Source: Bacteroidota bacterium (lineage in GTDB: Bacteria > Bacteroidota > Bacteroidia > Cytophagales > Cytophagaceae). From it: 64,000 nucleotides of DNA. Made by a program: the position numbers and the translations under genes. Below are positions 51,273 through 61,371 of the stretch, piece by piece. Numbering within the stretch: the stretch's first letter is position 1; each line of letters begins with the position of its first letter. Where the stretch lies: positions 124,001-188,000 of the forward strand of contig JAEWYS010000008.1 of the NCBI GenBank assembly GCA_023458555.1. Reading direction: 5' to 3'. Below the pieces are notes generated by a model that saw only the letters and a list, made by a program, of their open reading frames with translations, searched no databases and had not been told where the DNA came from.

Positions 51273-53354
51273 TTACATTTTAATAATGGTGAACTCAACT
51301 CTCCGGTTCTTTCTCCGGTTTTCTTCCGAATCATTGGGAAACAGCGGACGGTCTCCTGCATATCCTTTGCCGGAAATTCTTTCGTCAGCAATACCCTTTG
51401 ATACCAGGTATTTTTTTACCGACTGCCAGCGGTCTTCGCTCAATTGCAGATTTTTTTCACTCCACTCCGGATGATCAGTATGCCCTCCCAGCTCTATTCC
51501 AATGGCAGGATTTTCTCTGAGCAAGGTTGCCAGACGATTCAGCTCCGGATAAGACTCAGGCTTCAGCTCAGCATTGCCCCGGTAAAAAAAAACATTGTAC
51601 ATTTGAACAGGTGTACCGATCTCAATAGGAGTGAGGAGAAGATCCCGCTCTATTTCCTGATATTCTCTCTGTTCGAGACTGCTGAGATCAAGAAAACCGC
51701 TGACACTGTAAAACCCGTGTTTTAAAGCAAAAAAACTAAACTCGTGTCCGTACGGAAGAACAATCTTGTAATATCCGTCATTCTTGCCGGAACGGGCTGT
51801 TCCGGCCTGTTTCTCTCCGTTTATCTGACTATACTGAATATCGGTCTGAACAGGCGCCAGTGTTTTACTATTGAGCACTTTGCCGTGAACAAGCACCACC
51901 GGATTGGGCTTATTGGGCTCCGGCTGCCTGATGCGAAATATATCCTGCCGGCCTAGAGACTGGTCACTGGAAACAAAATAGGCATAATCACCGGAGGCCG
52001 GAACCGAGTAATAGGCGTCATACCCGGGCGAATTAACCGGCATGCCGATATTATAAGGCTCCGACCAGTTTTCCCAGGTATCGTCCAGCCGTCTCGTTAC
52101 AAAAATATCATTTTTACCATAGCCCGGATGTCCGGTTGAACTGAAATACAGCGTCCTGCCATCTGATGCCAGAAACGGCGAAAGCTCTATGCCCGGAGTA
52201 TTTACCGTCTTGCCGATGTTTTTTGGCACTGACCAGGTTTGATCATTCATCAGAAAGGAAACATAAATATCTCTGGAGCCATATGAATCGTCGCGTTCCA
52301 CAGCCATGAGTATTACATTGCCATCATTGCTGAGAAAATATTCGTTGAATGAGCTTTTATTATAAAAACTGCGAATCCGGACATCAACCGGCGCACTCCA
52401 GTCATTTCCGTTTTTGTGGCTTAGGGATATACCCATGGCTCTTTGAGCACCGTCTTTACCATAGGTATTCATCAATAGCAATGTATTGCCATCCGGAGTA
52501 ACCGAGCATACAGCATTCGGATCATCGGTATTAACCGGACTTCCGATATTCCGGGCTTTTTGCCACTGACCGTTTTTAAGCTCAGAATAGTATACATCCT
52601 GCAGATCACCTGTACCACCGGTATTTTGGGGATGCATTCTGCGGGTAAAAAAAAGCCCTTTTCCATCCGGAGTAACAACAGGTGTCAGCTCATCCGATTC
52701 CGTATTGACAGTCGCTCCCAGATTTACAGCCTTTTCCGGATAATACAGGTCCCGGGCAAGACGTATAGGCAGCTTTTTGCCTTTGATACTAAAGTCTCTT
52801 ACACTAACCGTACTGTTTCCGGACGCACAAAAACCAAAAGACTTACCCTGCAAATGTTCAATACTCTCCTTATAAACCGGATGTCCGTTAATCAGATAAT
52901 GGATTTCTGTTCCTTTCTTGTCAATCTGTAATACGTTTTTGTCAAGCTTGATTCTTATGGAAGCAGAAGGTGACTTGATTTCAGAAGCTTTGCCCTTGCG
53001 CACGCGCGATATGCTGTATTGAATATTTTGAATATAAAAGTAGTTGGCATTGGCTTCATCAATGCTGCCCCATATCAGCCCGTATTTACTGCCGGGCTTT
53101 TTGGAATTAAATTCTACAGATAGTGAAAAATCCGAATGATGATCCAGCTGGTTAATATACTGGGTTATATAATTATTCAGAGGCCCCTGATGCTGAATCC
53201 TGTATTCTCCATTACTGATGGACGTCTGGTTGTAGGTATCATTGGGTAATAACCAGGCATTACGGTTATCTGAAAAATCATCATGATACACAATATCCTG
53301 TGCACATACAATAAACTGCAGCAGAATAAAAACTAAAGAAAATAACTCTTTCAA
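51273..53354 (-). CDS. PD40/OmpA family periplasmic protein
   Basis: The 693-residue protein has a signal peptide (LLQFIVCAQ), then a jelly-roll domain (about residues 20-200). PD40 beta-propeller repeats follow (about 210-490; GKGLFFTRR, GNTLLLMNT, GRTLYFSSTGHPGYG), then a carboxypeptidase-regulatory domain (VLVHGKVLNSKTLAPV). Its C-terminal OmpA domain contains IGIELGGHTDHPEWSEKN, LSEDRWQSVKKYL and NRRVEFTI. This is close to PorE order, but with an N-terminal beta domain instead of TPRs. It probably bridges peptidoglycan and the outer membrane, and may serve T9SS or sensing. Confidence 0.85.
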   Translation of the reverse strand: MKELFSLVFILLQFIVCAQDIVYHDDFSDNRNAWLLPNDTYNQTSISNGEYRIQHQGPLNNYITQYINQLDHHSDFSLSVEFNSKKPGSKYGLIWGSIDEANANYFYIQNIQYSISRVRKGKASEIKSPSASIRIKLDKNVLQIDKKGTEIHYLINGHPVYKESIEHLQGKSFGFCASGNSTVSVRDFSIKGKKLPIRLARDLYYPEKAVNLGATVNTESDELTPVVTPDGKGLFFTRRMHPQNTGGTGDLQDVYYSELKNGQWQKARNIGSPVNTDDPNAVCSVTPDGNTLLLMNTYGKDGAQRAMGISLSHKNGNDWSAPVDVRIRSFYNKSSFNEYFLSNDGNVILMAVERDDSYGSRDIYVSFLMNDQTWSVPKNIGKTVNTPGIELSPFLASDGRTLYFSSTGHPGYGKNDIFVTRRLDDTWENWSEPYNIGMPVNSPGYDAYYSVPASGDYAYFVSSDQSLGRQDIFRIRQPEPNKPNPVVLVHGKVLNSKTLAPVQTDIQYSQINGEKQAGTARSGKNDGYYKIVLPYGHEFSFFALKHGFYSVSGFLDLSSLEQREYQEIERDLLLTPIEIGTPVQMYNVFFYRGNAELKPESYPELNRLATLLRENPAIGIELGGHTDHPEWSEKNLQLSEDRWQSVKKYLVSKGIADERISGKGYAGDRPLFPNDSEENRRKNRRVEFTIIKM

Positions 53355-53549
53355 TATAAACTATTTACAGTATTTCTTAACGATTGCTGACTAAATTTAG
53401 ATATTTCAGCCATCAAAACAGCAATGTGCTCTGATTTATTTAAGGCAAAACAACCTGATTCAAACCTGTAGCTGCCCTTTTTTTACAGGCAACTCTTCAC
53501 CGTAAAACTGCATAAAAGCTTCTTTTCAAAAGATAGTAAAACCCGTGTA

Positions 53550-54497
53550 TTATACAATTTTAACGACTATTTTTCCCACAGTTCGACCCGACTCGATCTG
53601 CCTGTGTGCTTCCCGTACTTCATTTAACGAATAAATTCCGGAAATATGTGTTTTGAGCGATTTTCCCCTTAGTAAAGACCCCAGCTGATTCATATCGTTA
53701 CCTGACGATGATACCCGATAATTTATTGCCCTGACAGCGAGCTCATCAGCCAGTTGCCCGATTTCATCCGTTACTCCGGCCACAAGAGATACCAATATAC
53801 CACCCTTATTCAGCAGTCTGACTGATTTTGAAGTAGTCGTTCCGCCCAGCGGATCAATGATGATGTCCATTGCTTGCGGCAGATTTTCTATCGGCTGCTT
53901 TTGATAATCCACAGGATGATTTACCCCGAGGGATGCTATAAAATCCAGATTCTTTTCCGAAGAAGTGCCGTATATGCTGGCACCGGAATAGCGGGCTATC
54001 TGCACGGCAAAATGTCCAACCCCGCCTGCTGCTGCATGAATCAGCACGGTCTGACCTGATTTAACAGTCGCCTGCTGCACAAGAGCCTGCCACGCGGTAA
54101 GAGCGGCAAGACTGGCTCCACAAGCCTCTTCTGCCGATATGTTTTCCGGTTTAATACTGAGATGTGCTTCCGGAGCCGCCACATATTCAGCATAAGCCTG
54201 TCCGTATCCCGGAAAATTGATCATGCCAAAAACCATATCACCTTTTTTCAGCTTCTGACATTCCGGTCCTGTTTCAATCACCTCACCGCATATATCCCAG
54301 CCGGGAATTATGAAACTGTGCCCGGAAAGCTGCTCATACAATCCTTTGCCGAAACGTGTTTTTATATCGATGGGATTGATTCCGAAACAATATGTTCTGA
54401 TGAGCACTTCGCCGGCTGAGGGCCGGGGAAGTGGCAGTGAGCAAATGCGGAGATTTTCCACATTACCTGGTCTGTCAAAAACAACGCATTTCATCAT
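53550..54497 (-). CDS. NADPH:quinone oxidoreductase / zinc-type MDR dehydrogenase
   Basis: The 315-residue protein has the medium-chain dehydrogenase/reductase fold: EVLIRTYCFGINPIDIK near residue 30, GHSFIIPGWDICGEV and, in the Rossmann part, VLIHAAAGGVGHFAVQIA near residue 150 (the AAGGVG motif of quinone reductases). No zinc-binding cysteine cluster is visible, so it is likely zinc-independent. The substrate is a quinone or enone; the exact one is unknown. There is a 195-base gap to the PD40-OmpA gene. Confidence 0.88.
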   Translation of the reverse strand: MMKCVVFDRPGNVENLRICSLPLPRPSAGEVLIRTYCFGINPIDIKTRFGKGLYEQLSGHSFIIPGWDICGEVIETGPECQKLKKGDMVFGMINFPGYGQAYAEYVAAPEAHLSIKPENISAEEACGASLAALTAWQALVQQATVKSGQTVLIHAAAGGVGHFAVQIARYSGASIYGTSSEKNLDFIASLGVNHPVDYQKQPIENLPQAMDIIIDPLGGTTTSKSVRLLNKGGILVSLVAGVTDEIGQLADELAVRAINYRVSSSGNDMNQLGSLLRGKSLKTHISGIYSLNEVREAHRQIESGRTVGKIVVKIV

Positions 54498-54661
54498 TTA
54501 ACAAATTCTCTGATCTGTCTGATAATAAATTTTAAAGTCCTAAATATATTCATTCTTTCTAATAAATAAATCCATGATTCACAAATGCTGTAAATAAGCC
54601 GCAAACATATCCGGCTGCTTATACAGTTATTTATTCACAGGCTTGCAGAAAAGGAGGGATT

Positions 54662-54949
54662 ATGGATGTGGTACACGATGGTCGTCAGCAGAAATTTTAT
54701 GTGATGCACAAAGGAAGGGAATATAGTCTTGAATATAATGTGATAGAGCCGGGTATCTGGGAGTTTCACTGTCCTTATCTGCCAGACACCGGCAAGGATC
54801 TCGCTATATTGGATTATATCACCGAATATGCGATATTCTTTCTCAAACGTAATAAAATCATATTGCAGAATGCCGGCAATTGTCCGTATTTCGCAGATTT
54901 TGCCGCCCGCAAAAAAGATATACTTCCTGTTCAGAATAGTGGCTTATAA
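54662..54949 (+). CDS. Small protein, possible degenerate YjdJ-type GNAT
   Basis: The 95-residue protein starts after an excellent Shine-Dalgarno (AAGGAGGG, 4 bases before ATG). Its pattern resembles the small YjdJ-type N-acetyltransferases: YSLEYNVIEPG, a CPYLPDTGKDLAILDYI stretch where the family has VP-RGxG, and IILQNAGNCPYFADFAARKKD where it has a CxFVxxYxxRH-like end. The normal acetyl-CoA glycine loop (RGKG) is replaced by DTGKD, so catalytic activity is doubtful. The relation is tentative, but the length fits. Confidence 0.45.
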   Translation: MDVVHDGRQQKFYVMHKGREYSLEYNVIEPGIWEFHCPYLPDTGKDLAILDYITEYAIFFLKRNKIILQNAGNCPYFADFAARKKDILPVQNSGL

Positions 54950-55008
54950 AACAATGCATAAATAAAAACTACAAAACTGTTTAATAGTATGATTGTTATG
55001 TAAAGAAT

Positions 55009-55782
55009 ATGGAGCCAGATTATGGATATGTAAAGGGAACCGGTTGTGGTTCCCGCTTTTTTTTCTTTCTCCGGGTTTTTCTAACATCATCTTTTATTGT
55101 ATTGCTTATCAGTCATGGTAATGCTCAGAAAAATATTGTTGCTGTCCCGACATCATATATTACTGATAAAGGGAAAAGCTATTTTCAGGAACAGATTCTT
55201 ATTTCCAATCAGCTGATCATATTTTCAACGCTATCTACCTTTGGTCTTGGCAGAGAGTTTGAATTTGGTCTGGAACTGGATGATGTAACGTTGGGTATGA
55301 AACCCGGACAGAGAGGTTTTCTTTTTGAAGGCAGTCAGAATACGAATCCATTCATATTGGTAAATGCACAAAAAGGATTTGTTTTCAGCGAAATATACAG
55401 AATAGGTATCGGTACAAAAGTTGGCTATTTTATCACACAACCACTTAGAGAGGCCCGTTTTGCCAATTTTTCCTATTTCAATAATCGTATTACAGACCGT
55501 TACTCAAAGAATATTGTCAACATAGGTCTTTATTATCTTGATCCCACTTACGCAGGTCCGGGAAATAACGTTGGTTATATGCTGGCCTATCAGAGGGTAC
55601 TTATAAAAGATATGCTGGGATTTGCCGGTGAATATGTTTCCGGAAATAATGATTTCAGTTATTGCAACCTGGGACTTCAGTATTCACTTAATGATATCAT
55701 TCAATTCGGTATTTCTGCTCAGCTGCCTTCAATTAATTCAGGAAATAAATATGGAATCGTGCTGCAAATCGTAAAAAACTGA
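55009..55782 (+). CDS. Exported outer-membrane-like protein of unknown function
   Basis: I do not recognise the family. The 257-residue protein has a long N-region and a hydrophobic signal segment (VFLTSSFIVLLISHGNAQ). It then has repeated beta strands with alternate hydrophobics (LSTFGLGREFEFGLELDD, FSEIYRIGIGTKVGYF, NIGLYYLDPTYAGPG, GISAQLPS), as in a barrel or porin-like sheet. It is probably an outer-membrane protein. It is alone in its transcript, 59 bases after the small GNAT-like gene. Confidence 0.6.
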   Translation: MEPDYGYVKGTGCGSRFFFFLRVFLTSSFIVLLISHGNAQKNIVAVPTSYITDKGKSYFQEQILISNQLIIFSTLSTFGLGREFEFGLELDDVTLGMKPGQRGFLFEGSQNTNPFILVNAQKGFVFSEIYRIGIGTKVGYFITQPLREARFANFSYFNNRITDRYSKNIVNIGLYYLDPTYAGPGNNVGYMLAYQRVLIKDMLGFAGEYVSGNNDFSYCNLGLQYSLNDIIQFGISAQLPSINSGNKYGIVLQIVKN

Positions 55783-55939
55783 TCCGGAATATCTGTCTTC
55801 CGCAATTCAGTTGTTTTGCCGGCGTGATAGTATTCAGGGTTATGCCATCAGAGGTTTTTATATCTGAAAAACCTGATTCCTGCAGTTAACATTTTTTTTT
55901 CATGGGTGTTTAATTGTAACCAATTTTAATTCTGTAATT

Positions 55940-57679
55940 ATGAGAGTTTTTTTACTTCTTATTTTAGTAATTTCTTTCAGCCAGGCTGCAAAAACACAAA
56001 CATTTCCCAATAAACTGGAAATCCCCTATTCAATCGAAGGACCTGATTTTAACCTGAAAATCAGGAAAGCAACCAAACGTTTTATTGGAAATGCAGTATC
56101 CGAGACCTATGGATACAATACCATGAATTATCTGGGCCCGACGCTTATCTTTAATCTGCATGATACGGTCCGGTTTTCAATTCAGAATACCACTCCATCC
56201 GATACGGCAACCGTGCACTGGCATGGATTTCATCTCCCGGCCAAAGAAGATGGTGGCCCTATGTCCATGATCCTTCCCGGAGAAACCTGGACTCCTCAAT
56301 TTCAGGTAAAGGGACTGGCATCCACTAAATGGTATCATTCACATATGCACGGAGCTACAGCTATTCAGGTATACAAAGGTATGGCAGGGATGATTATTGT
56401 GAGGGATGAGGCTGAATCAGCTCTGAATCTGCCAAGAACGTATGGAGTAGATGATATTCCGTTAATCATTCAGGATAAATACTTCAATCAGCAGGGGGTG
56501 CTCGAGTATAATTTTCTGGGAGATACCATGATGGTAAATGGCACTCTAAGTCCCTATGTGGAATGCGGGCGGCAGATTATCCGTTTCAGAGTACTGAACG
56601 CATCGGTAAACAGGGTATATAATATCGGGTTTCTTAACAATAAAAGTTTTGCACAAATAGCAAGCGATGGTGGCTTGCTCGCTGCACCTGTACAAAGAAC
56701 AAGAATTGTGGTTGCGCCCGGTGAAAGGGTAGAATTGCTGATTGACCTGACTAACGAACCGGTCGGAACAGACCTGCACCTGAGAAGCTTTTCAACAGAA
56801 TTTGCTCCCCGCGTGGTAGGCGGCTCCTGTTTTGGTGGTACAGGATGCGGTACCGGACCGCTCGACGCGGCCAATTTTAACTTCATGAGAATACGGGTCG
56901 TAAACCCGACAGCCAACCCTGTGCTTAGCATTCCTTCTGCACTTACAACGATCGAATCCATTCCTGCATCGCAGGCCAGTCGAACCAGAATAAAAAGATT
57001 ACTGAATCCGCCCACTCCAACCGGACATTTTACGATCAATGGCGGTCACTATGATATGAGTGTAATCAATGATACTGTAATTGTAGGATCCACTGAAATC
57101 TGGCGCTTTCAGAACAATACGCCGGTTGCCCATCCGATGCATATACACAATGTACAGTTCAATGTATTGAGAAGAAACAATGCAGCTCCACCGCTCAATG
57201 AGCGTGGGTGGAAAGATGTAGTAATGGTTTATGCCAACGAGACAGTGGATGTAATTGCAACATTTGAGGAATTTTCTGATCCGGAGTATACTTACATGAT
57301 GCATTGCCATTATCTCAATCATGAGGATGGGGGTATGATGCAGCAATTTATAGTAATAGACACAATCAGCGATCCTGTTTTGTCTCTGCCTGCTGCAAGC
57401 ATAGCAGCAGAGGACATGTTTCATATTTTTCCCAATCCATCAAAGGATAAGCTGACTATTTCTGTTGAAAAAGGTTTTTTAGGTGGCCATATATTGCACG
57501 GCCCGGTTAGCATTGACCTTTCAGTATATACTGCTTCCGGCAGTTTTGTGATGTCCAGGCGGGCATACATGGTCAATGAACAGACCAGTCTGGATATTGC
57601 CAAACTGGCACCCGGTACCTATATAGTAAAGATTATCAGCTCAAAAGGAGAGGTATCCAAAACTTTTATCAAAAAATAA
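55940..57679 (+). CDS. Secreted multicopper oxidase with T9SS sorting domain
   Basis: The 579-residue protein has a signal peptide (LVISFSQAAKTQ) and three cupredoxin domains. The copper ligands are all present: HWHGFH near residue 93, WYHSHMHG near 132, HPMHIHNVQF near 396, and HCHYLNHEDGGMM near 455 (type 1 copper with methionine axial ligand). The last 80 residues, from FPNPSKDKLTISVEK to a lysine end, form a type A T9SS sorting domain. It is a laccase/CueO/bilirubin-oxidase-like enzyme, exported to the surface, reducing O2 to water. The substrate is unknown. It lies upstream of the GH9 gene in the same direction. Confidence 0.9.
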   Translation: MRVFLLLILVISFSQAAKTQTFPNKLEIPYSIEGPDFNLKIRKATKRFIGNAVSETYGYNTMNYLGPTLIFNLHDTVRFSIQNTTPSDTATVHWHGFHLPAKEDGGPMSMILPGETWTPQFQVKGLASTKWYHSHMHGATAIQVYKGMAGMIIVRDEAESALNLPRTYGVDDIPLIIQDKYFNQQGVLEYNFLGDTMMVNGTLSPYVECGRQIIRFRVLNASVNRVYNIGFLNNKSFAQIASDGGLLAAPVQRTRIVVAPGERVELLIDLTNEPVGTDLHLRSFSTEFAPRVVGGSCFGGTGCGTGPLDAANFNFMRIRVVNPTANPVLSIPSALTTIESIPASQASRTRIKRLLNPPTPTGHFTINGGHYDMSVINDTVIVGSTEIWRFQNNTPVAHPMHIHNVQFNVLRRNNAAPPLNERGWKDVVMVYANETVDVIATFEEFSDPEYTYMMHCHYLNHEDGGMMQQFIVIDTISDPVLSLPAASIAAEDMFHIFPNPSKDKLTISVEKGFLGGHILHGPVSIDLSVYTASGSFVMSRRAYMVNEQTSLDIAKLAPGTYIVKIISSKGEVSKTFIKK

Positions 57680-57758
57680 AGGAATAAGTTAAAGAAAATC
57701 TTCACAAAGTTTAATTTCATACTTACCTTTATGTAGTAGAATCAACTCCTTACTATAC

Positions 57759-59930
57759 ATGAAGAAATCTTTACTAAAATCACTAATCATGTTGATATGT
57801 TTATTGGAAGCCTCTGCCATATATGGACAGACACTCAGTAAATATATTGTTATTGATCAGTTTGGTTATCCGACAGGGGCAAAGAAAATTGCCGTTATTC
57901 GCAATCCTGCCGAGGGTTTCGATGCCAATGAAAATTTTACTCCCGGCAATACATATTCTCTTGTCAATCAGGAAGGAGAAAAAGTGTTCACTGCTGCTCC
58001 TGCAATATGGTCTTCAGGCGCAATGGATGATGTATCCGGAGATCACGCCTGGTGGTTCGATTTTTCAACGGTGACTACTCCCGGTACTTATTATGTACTT
58101 GATGAGCAAAAAAATGTCCGTTCCTTTGAATTTGTTATCAGTGACGGAGTATATAATGATGTCCTGAAACACGCAATGCGGACCTTCTACTATCAGCGAG
58201 CCGGCTTTGCCAAGCAAAAGCCGTATGCAGAAGAAGGCTGGGTAGACGGTGCCAGCCATATGCAGGATAAGCAGGCCCGTGTGTACAACGACAGAAATAA
58301 TCCCTCTACGAGCAGAGATCTTCACGGGGGCTGGTACGATGCAGGCGACTACAATAAGTACACCAACTGGACGGCTGACTATATCATCCAGATGATGATG
58401 GCTTATATCGAAAAACCGGATGCCTGGACGGATAATTATAATATTCCGGAATCTGGCAACGGTATACCCGATCTGCTTGATGAAGCAAAATGGGGTATTG
58501 ATTTTTTACTGCGCATGCAGGAGAGCGATGGCTCAGTGCTGAGCATTGTATCGCTTGATGAAGCAAGTCCACCTTCCGAAGCTACAGACCCGAGCTACTA
58601 CGGCACAGCCAGTACATCTGCCTCACTCAACGCAGCAGCAGCTTATGCTATAGCATCGAGAGTATACAAAAGCATTGGTATGAATACGTATGCTCAGGAG
58701 CTGGTTGAAGCAGCAGAAAAAGCCTGGAACTGGGCTGTGGCCAATCCTGATGTGACATTCTTCAACAACAGTGCCAGTCATGAGACAGAAGGCGTCGGTG
58801 CCGGCCAGCAGGAAATCACCGGATACAGACTAGATATGGCAAAGCTCAAAGCATCCTGCTTTTTGTTTGAGGCAACCGGTAAATCCTCATATAAAAGTTA
58901 TTTTGACTCAAATTACAGGACATCGCATCTCTTTGAATGGGTTTATGCCTACACATATGAGGCCGATATTCAGGATATGATCCTTTATTACACGCAGATT
59001 CCGGGAGCAACAACATCTGTTGTAAATGCCATCCGTAATACCTACAAAACAGCCATGGACAAGGATTATAACTTTACCCGCTATACAGGCAAATCAGACC
59101 CTTACCGATCATTTGTTGACAGCTATACATGGGGAAGCAACGGAAATAAAGCAGGTAAAGGAAGTATGTTTTATCATGTTATTTCATATGGTATAAATGA
59201 ACCAAAAGAAACAGACGCCTATGATGCGGCTTTGGGATATATCAATTATTTGCATGGAGTAAATCCGCTAAATCTGGTATACCTTTCCAATATGTATGCC
59301 TATGGTGCAAAAAACGGTGTAAATGAGTTTTATCACACCTGGTTTTCTGATGGAAGCGACAAATGGGACAGAGTTGGGGTATCCACATACGGCCCGGCTC
59401 CCGGATTTCTGACCGGCGGACCTAACCCGAGTTATGACTGGGATGCAGTCTGTCCGGGTTGGGGGGCTGAATGTACTTCTGAGTCTATTTCTCCTCCCAA
59501 GGGTCAGCCTGCATTGAAATCATATAAGGATTTTAATACCAGCTGGCCTCTCAACTCCTGGTCTGTCACCGAAAACAGTAACGGCTATCAGATGCGGTAT
59601 ATACGTTTACTGTCCAAGTTTGTGGATACCAATCTGGATTGCGATCTCAATCCTGAAGATCCTGCCTGTATCAAGCTCAGTATTGACAGCAGAAATTCGA
59701 CAGATATTGTAATCTATCCGAATCCGGTCAATGGAATGGCTTATGTGCAAAATCTCCCTAAAGGGAATTATACATGCACGATATACACTAATACCGGAGT
59801 ATTGCTAAAAACACTTCAACTGAACGGAAATCAGACACAGCTAGACATGACAGGACTGGCTACGGGCAGTTATGTTGTGAGAATTACCAACGGAGAAAAT
59901 GTGTTCGTAAAACTTGTAAACGTTTTTTAA
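57759..59930 (+). CDS. Secreted GH9 endoglucanase with Ig-like and T9SS sorting domains
   Basis: The 723-residue protein has a signal peptide (MLICLLEASAIYG), a CelD_N Ig-like domain (about residues 25-130, IDQFGYPTGAKK), and a GH9 catalytic domain (about 140-625). Catalytic residues visible are GGWYDAGDYNKY (nucleophile/base aspartates near 194 and 197), the EFYHTWFSDGS histidine near 526 and the acid E near 605 in SVTENSNGYQ. The C-terminal 80 residues (YPNPVNGMAYV to the end) are a type A T9SS domain. It cleaves beta-1,4 bonds in cellulose with inversion. It follows the oxidase gene by 79 bases and is ended by a terminator. Confidence 0.93.
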   Translation: MKKSLLKSLIMLICLLEASAIYGQTLSKYIVIDQFGYPTGAKKIAVIRNPAEGFDANENFTPGNTYSLVNQEGEKVFTAAPAIWSSGAMDDVSGDHAWWFDFSTVTTPGTYYVLDEQKNVRSFEFVISDGVYNDVLKHAMRTFYYQRAGFAKQKPYAEEGWVDGASHMQDKQARVYNDRNNPSTSRDLHGGWYDAGDYNKYTNWTADYIIQMMMAYIEKPDAWTDNYNIPESGNGIPDLLDEAKWGIDFLLRMQESDGSVLSIVSLDEASPPSEATDPSYYGTASTSASLNAAAAYAIASRVYKSIGMNTYAQELVEAAEKAWNWAVANPDVTFFNNSASHETEGVGAGQQEITGYRLDMAKLKASCFLFEATGKSSYKSYFDSNYRTSHLFEWVYAYTYEADIQDMILYYTQIPGATTSVVNAIRNTYKTAMDKDYNFTRYTGKSDPYRSFVDSYTWGSNGNKAGKGSMFYHVISYGINEPKETDAYDAALGYINYLHGVNPLNLVYLSNMYAYGAKNGVNEFYHTWFSDGSDKWDRVGVSTYGPAPGFLTGGPNPSYDWDAVCPGWGAECTSESISPPKGQPALKSYKDFNTSWPLNSWSVTENSNGYQMRYIRLLSKFVDTNLDCDLNPEDPACIKLSIDSRNSTDIVIYPNPVNGMAYVQNLPKGNYTCTIYTNTGVLLKTLQLNGNQTQLDMTGLATGSYVVRITNGENVFVKLVNVF

Positions 59931-59945
59931 AGAGACTTCTTCTTC

Positions 59946-59983
59946 AACAAAAAGAGCTGACTTATCAGTCAGCTCTTTTTGTT
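59946..59983. terminator. Bidirectional terminator between GH9 and the helicase
   Basis: A 16-base perfect stem (AACAAAAAGAGCTGAC at 59946-59961 and complement at 59968-59983) has A-runs and T-runs on each side. It serves the convergent genes and overlaps the helicase stop codon. Confidence 0.85.
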
Positions 59984-61290
59984 TACCAGGAAAGCGAGAC
60001 CGGGACCTTTTTTTTCTTTATTTTCTCATTACGCACTTTTTCAATAACATCTGAAGCTTTTGCTGCTTTTACCGCTGCATAGGCAACTAAGTCGTATACT
60101 TCAATCAGCCCGATCTCTTCCTTGGCTAAAAGGCCTTTCTGCATCAGAAAACCGGCAATATCACCCTTGCTGATTTTTTCTTTTTTGCCGGCTGCAAAGC
60201 GCAATGTCTTCCAGTCCGGAGCTGCCGGCATTTCAATCTCATCAGGTAGCCTGAAAGTATCCGGAGTCTCATTTATATATTCGGGCAGTTTTTCATCTTC
60301 CGCAAGAACTATATAGGCAGCCCCTTCAGCATGCATTCGTGCCGTCCGTCCATTGCGATGAACATAGGCTGCCGCTGTTTCCGCCGGCTGATAATGAACC
60401 ACATGCTTAATCGCCGGAATATCCAGTCCGCGTCCTGCAAGATCAGTGGCCAACAGGATGCGATATGAGCCGTTTCTGAACTTGGCCAATGCTTGTTCCC
60501 GCTCCTCCTGCTTAAGTCCGCCATGATATACATCATGATGAATCTGTTTATTCCCCAGCAACTGACTTATCCGGTCTACAGCCATACGATGATTGCAAAA
60601 TACCAGGGTAGGAGCGTCCCCGATCTGACAAAGCAATCTGAACAGGATATCAAGCTTATCCTGCCCGTCTGCACGTACAATACTGACCTTTAGCTTGCTG
60701 TTTGTTTCTTCAGAAAATTTTACTTCATGTACCTTGTCAGTTCCAATAAAATCCGGTAATCGCGTCAGATTTGTTGCAGAAACAAAAAGCCGTTTCTGTA
60801 CATTGCTCAGTTGTGAAACAATAAACTGCATTTCTTCTTCAAAACCCAGCTCAAGCGACTTATCAAACTCATCCAGTACCAGTGTTCTGACAAACTCTGC
60901 TGAAAAAGTCTGCTGCCGTAAATGATCGGCAATACGTCCTGGTGTACCAACAATTACCGCCGGGGGATGGGTAAGAGTATCTTTTTCTGATCGTATCGGA
61001 TGGCCACCATAAAAGCAGCAGATCTTGAAACCGGTCGCCATCGTTTTGAACACTTTCTCTATCTGAAGCGCCAACTCTCTTGAGGGGCATATAATCAGTC
61101 CCTGTACCTGATCGGTGTCAGTTTGCAGATGTTTTGCCAGCGGAAGCAGATAGCCCAGGGTCTTACCCGAACCCGTAGGAGATATCAGCAGCAGGTTATT
61201 ATGTTGCTCAAATGCAGTCAGCATTGCTTCCTGCATAGGATTGGGTGACTGAATATTGAACTGCCTCAGATAGCTGTTTATAATTTGCAT
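59983..61290 (-). CDS. DEAD-box RNA helicase (DEFD variant)
   Basis: The 435-residue protein has a full helicase set: SPTGSGKT (I), PSRELALQ (Ia), GTPGR (Ib), DEFD in place of DEAD (II), SAT (III), ATDLAGRGLD (V) and HRNGRTARM (VI). An N-terminal Q-motif with SPNPMQ is also present. Unlike the 37452 helicase, it lacks a DbpA domain and an RG tail. Such short proteins are usually RhlE- or RhlB-like. The function is RNA unwinding; the RNA target is unknown. Confidence 0.88.
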   Translation of the reverse strand: MQIINSYLRQFNIQSPNPMQEAMLTAFEQHNNLLLISPTGSGKTLGYLLPLAKHLQTDTDQVQGLIICPSRELALQIEKVFKTMATGFKICCFYGGHPIRSEKDTLTHPPAVIVGTPGRIADHLRQQTFSAEFVRTLVLDEFDKSLELGFEEEMQFIVSQLSNVQKRLFVSATNLTRLPDFIGTDKVHEVKFSEETNSKLKVSIVRADGQDKLDILFRLLCQIGDAPTLVFCNHRMAVDRISQLLGNKQIHHDVYHGGLKQEEREQALAKFRNGSYRILLATDLAGRGLDIPAIKHVVHYQPAETAAAYVHRNGRTARMHAEGAAYIVLAEDEKLPEYINETPDTFRLPDEIEMPAAPDWKTLRFAAGKKEKISKGDIAGFLMQKGLLAKEEIGLIEVYDLVAYAAVKAAKASDVIEKVRNEKIKKKKVPVSLSW

Positions 61291-61371
61291 TTTAAAATAA
61301 AATTATTTAAAAAAATGAGTTGGTTAAAAGATGATTCAGGTATCAGAATTCAGCGTACTATGCATCCCTGA

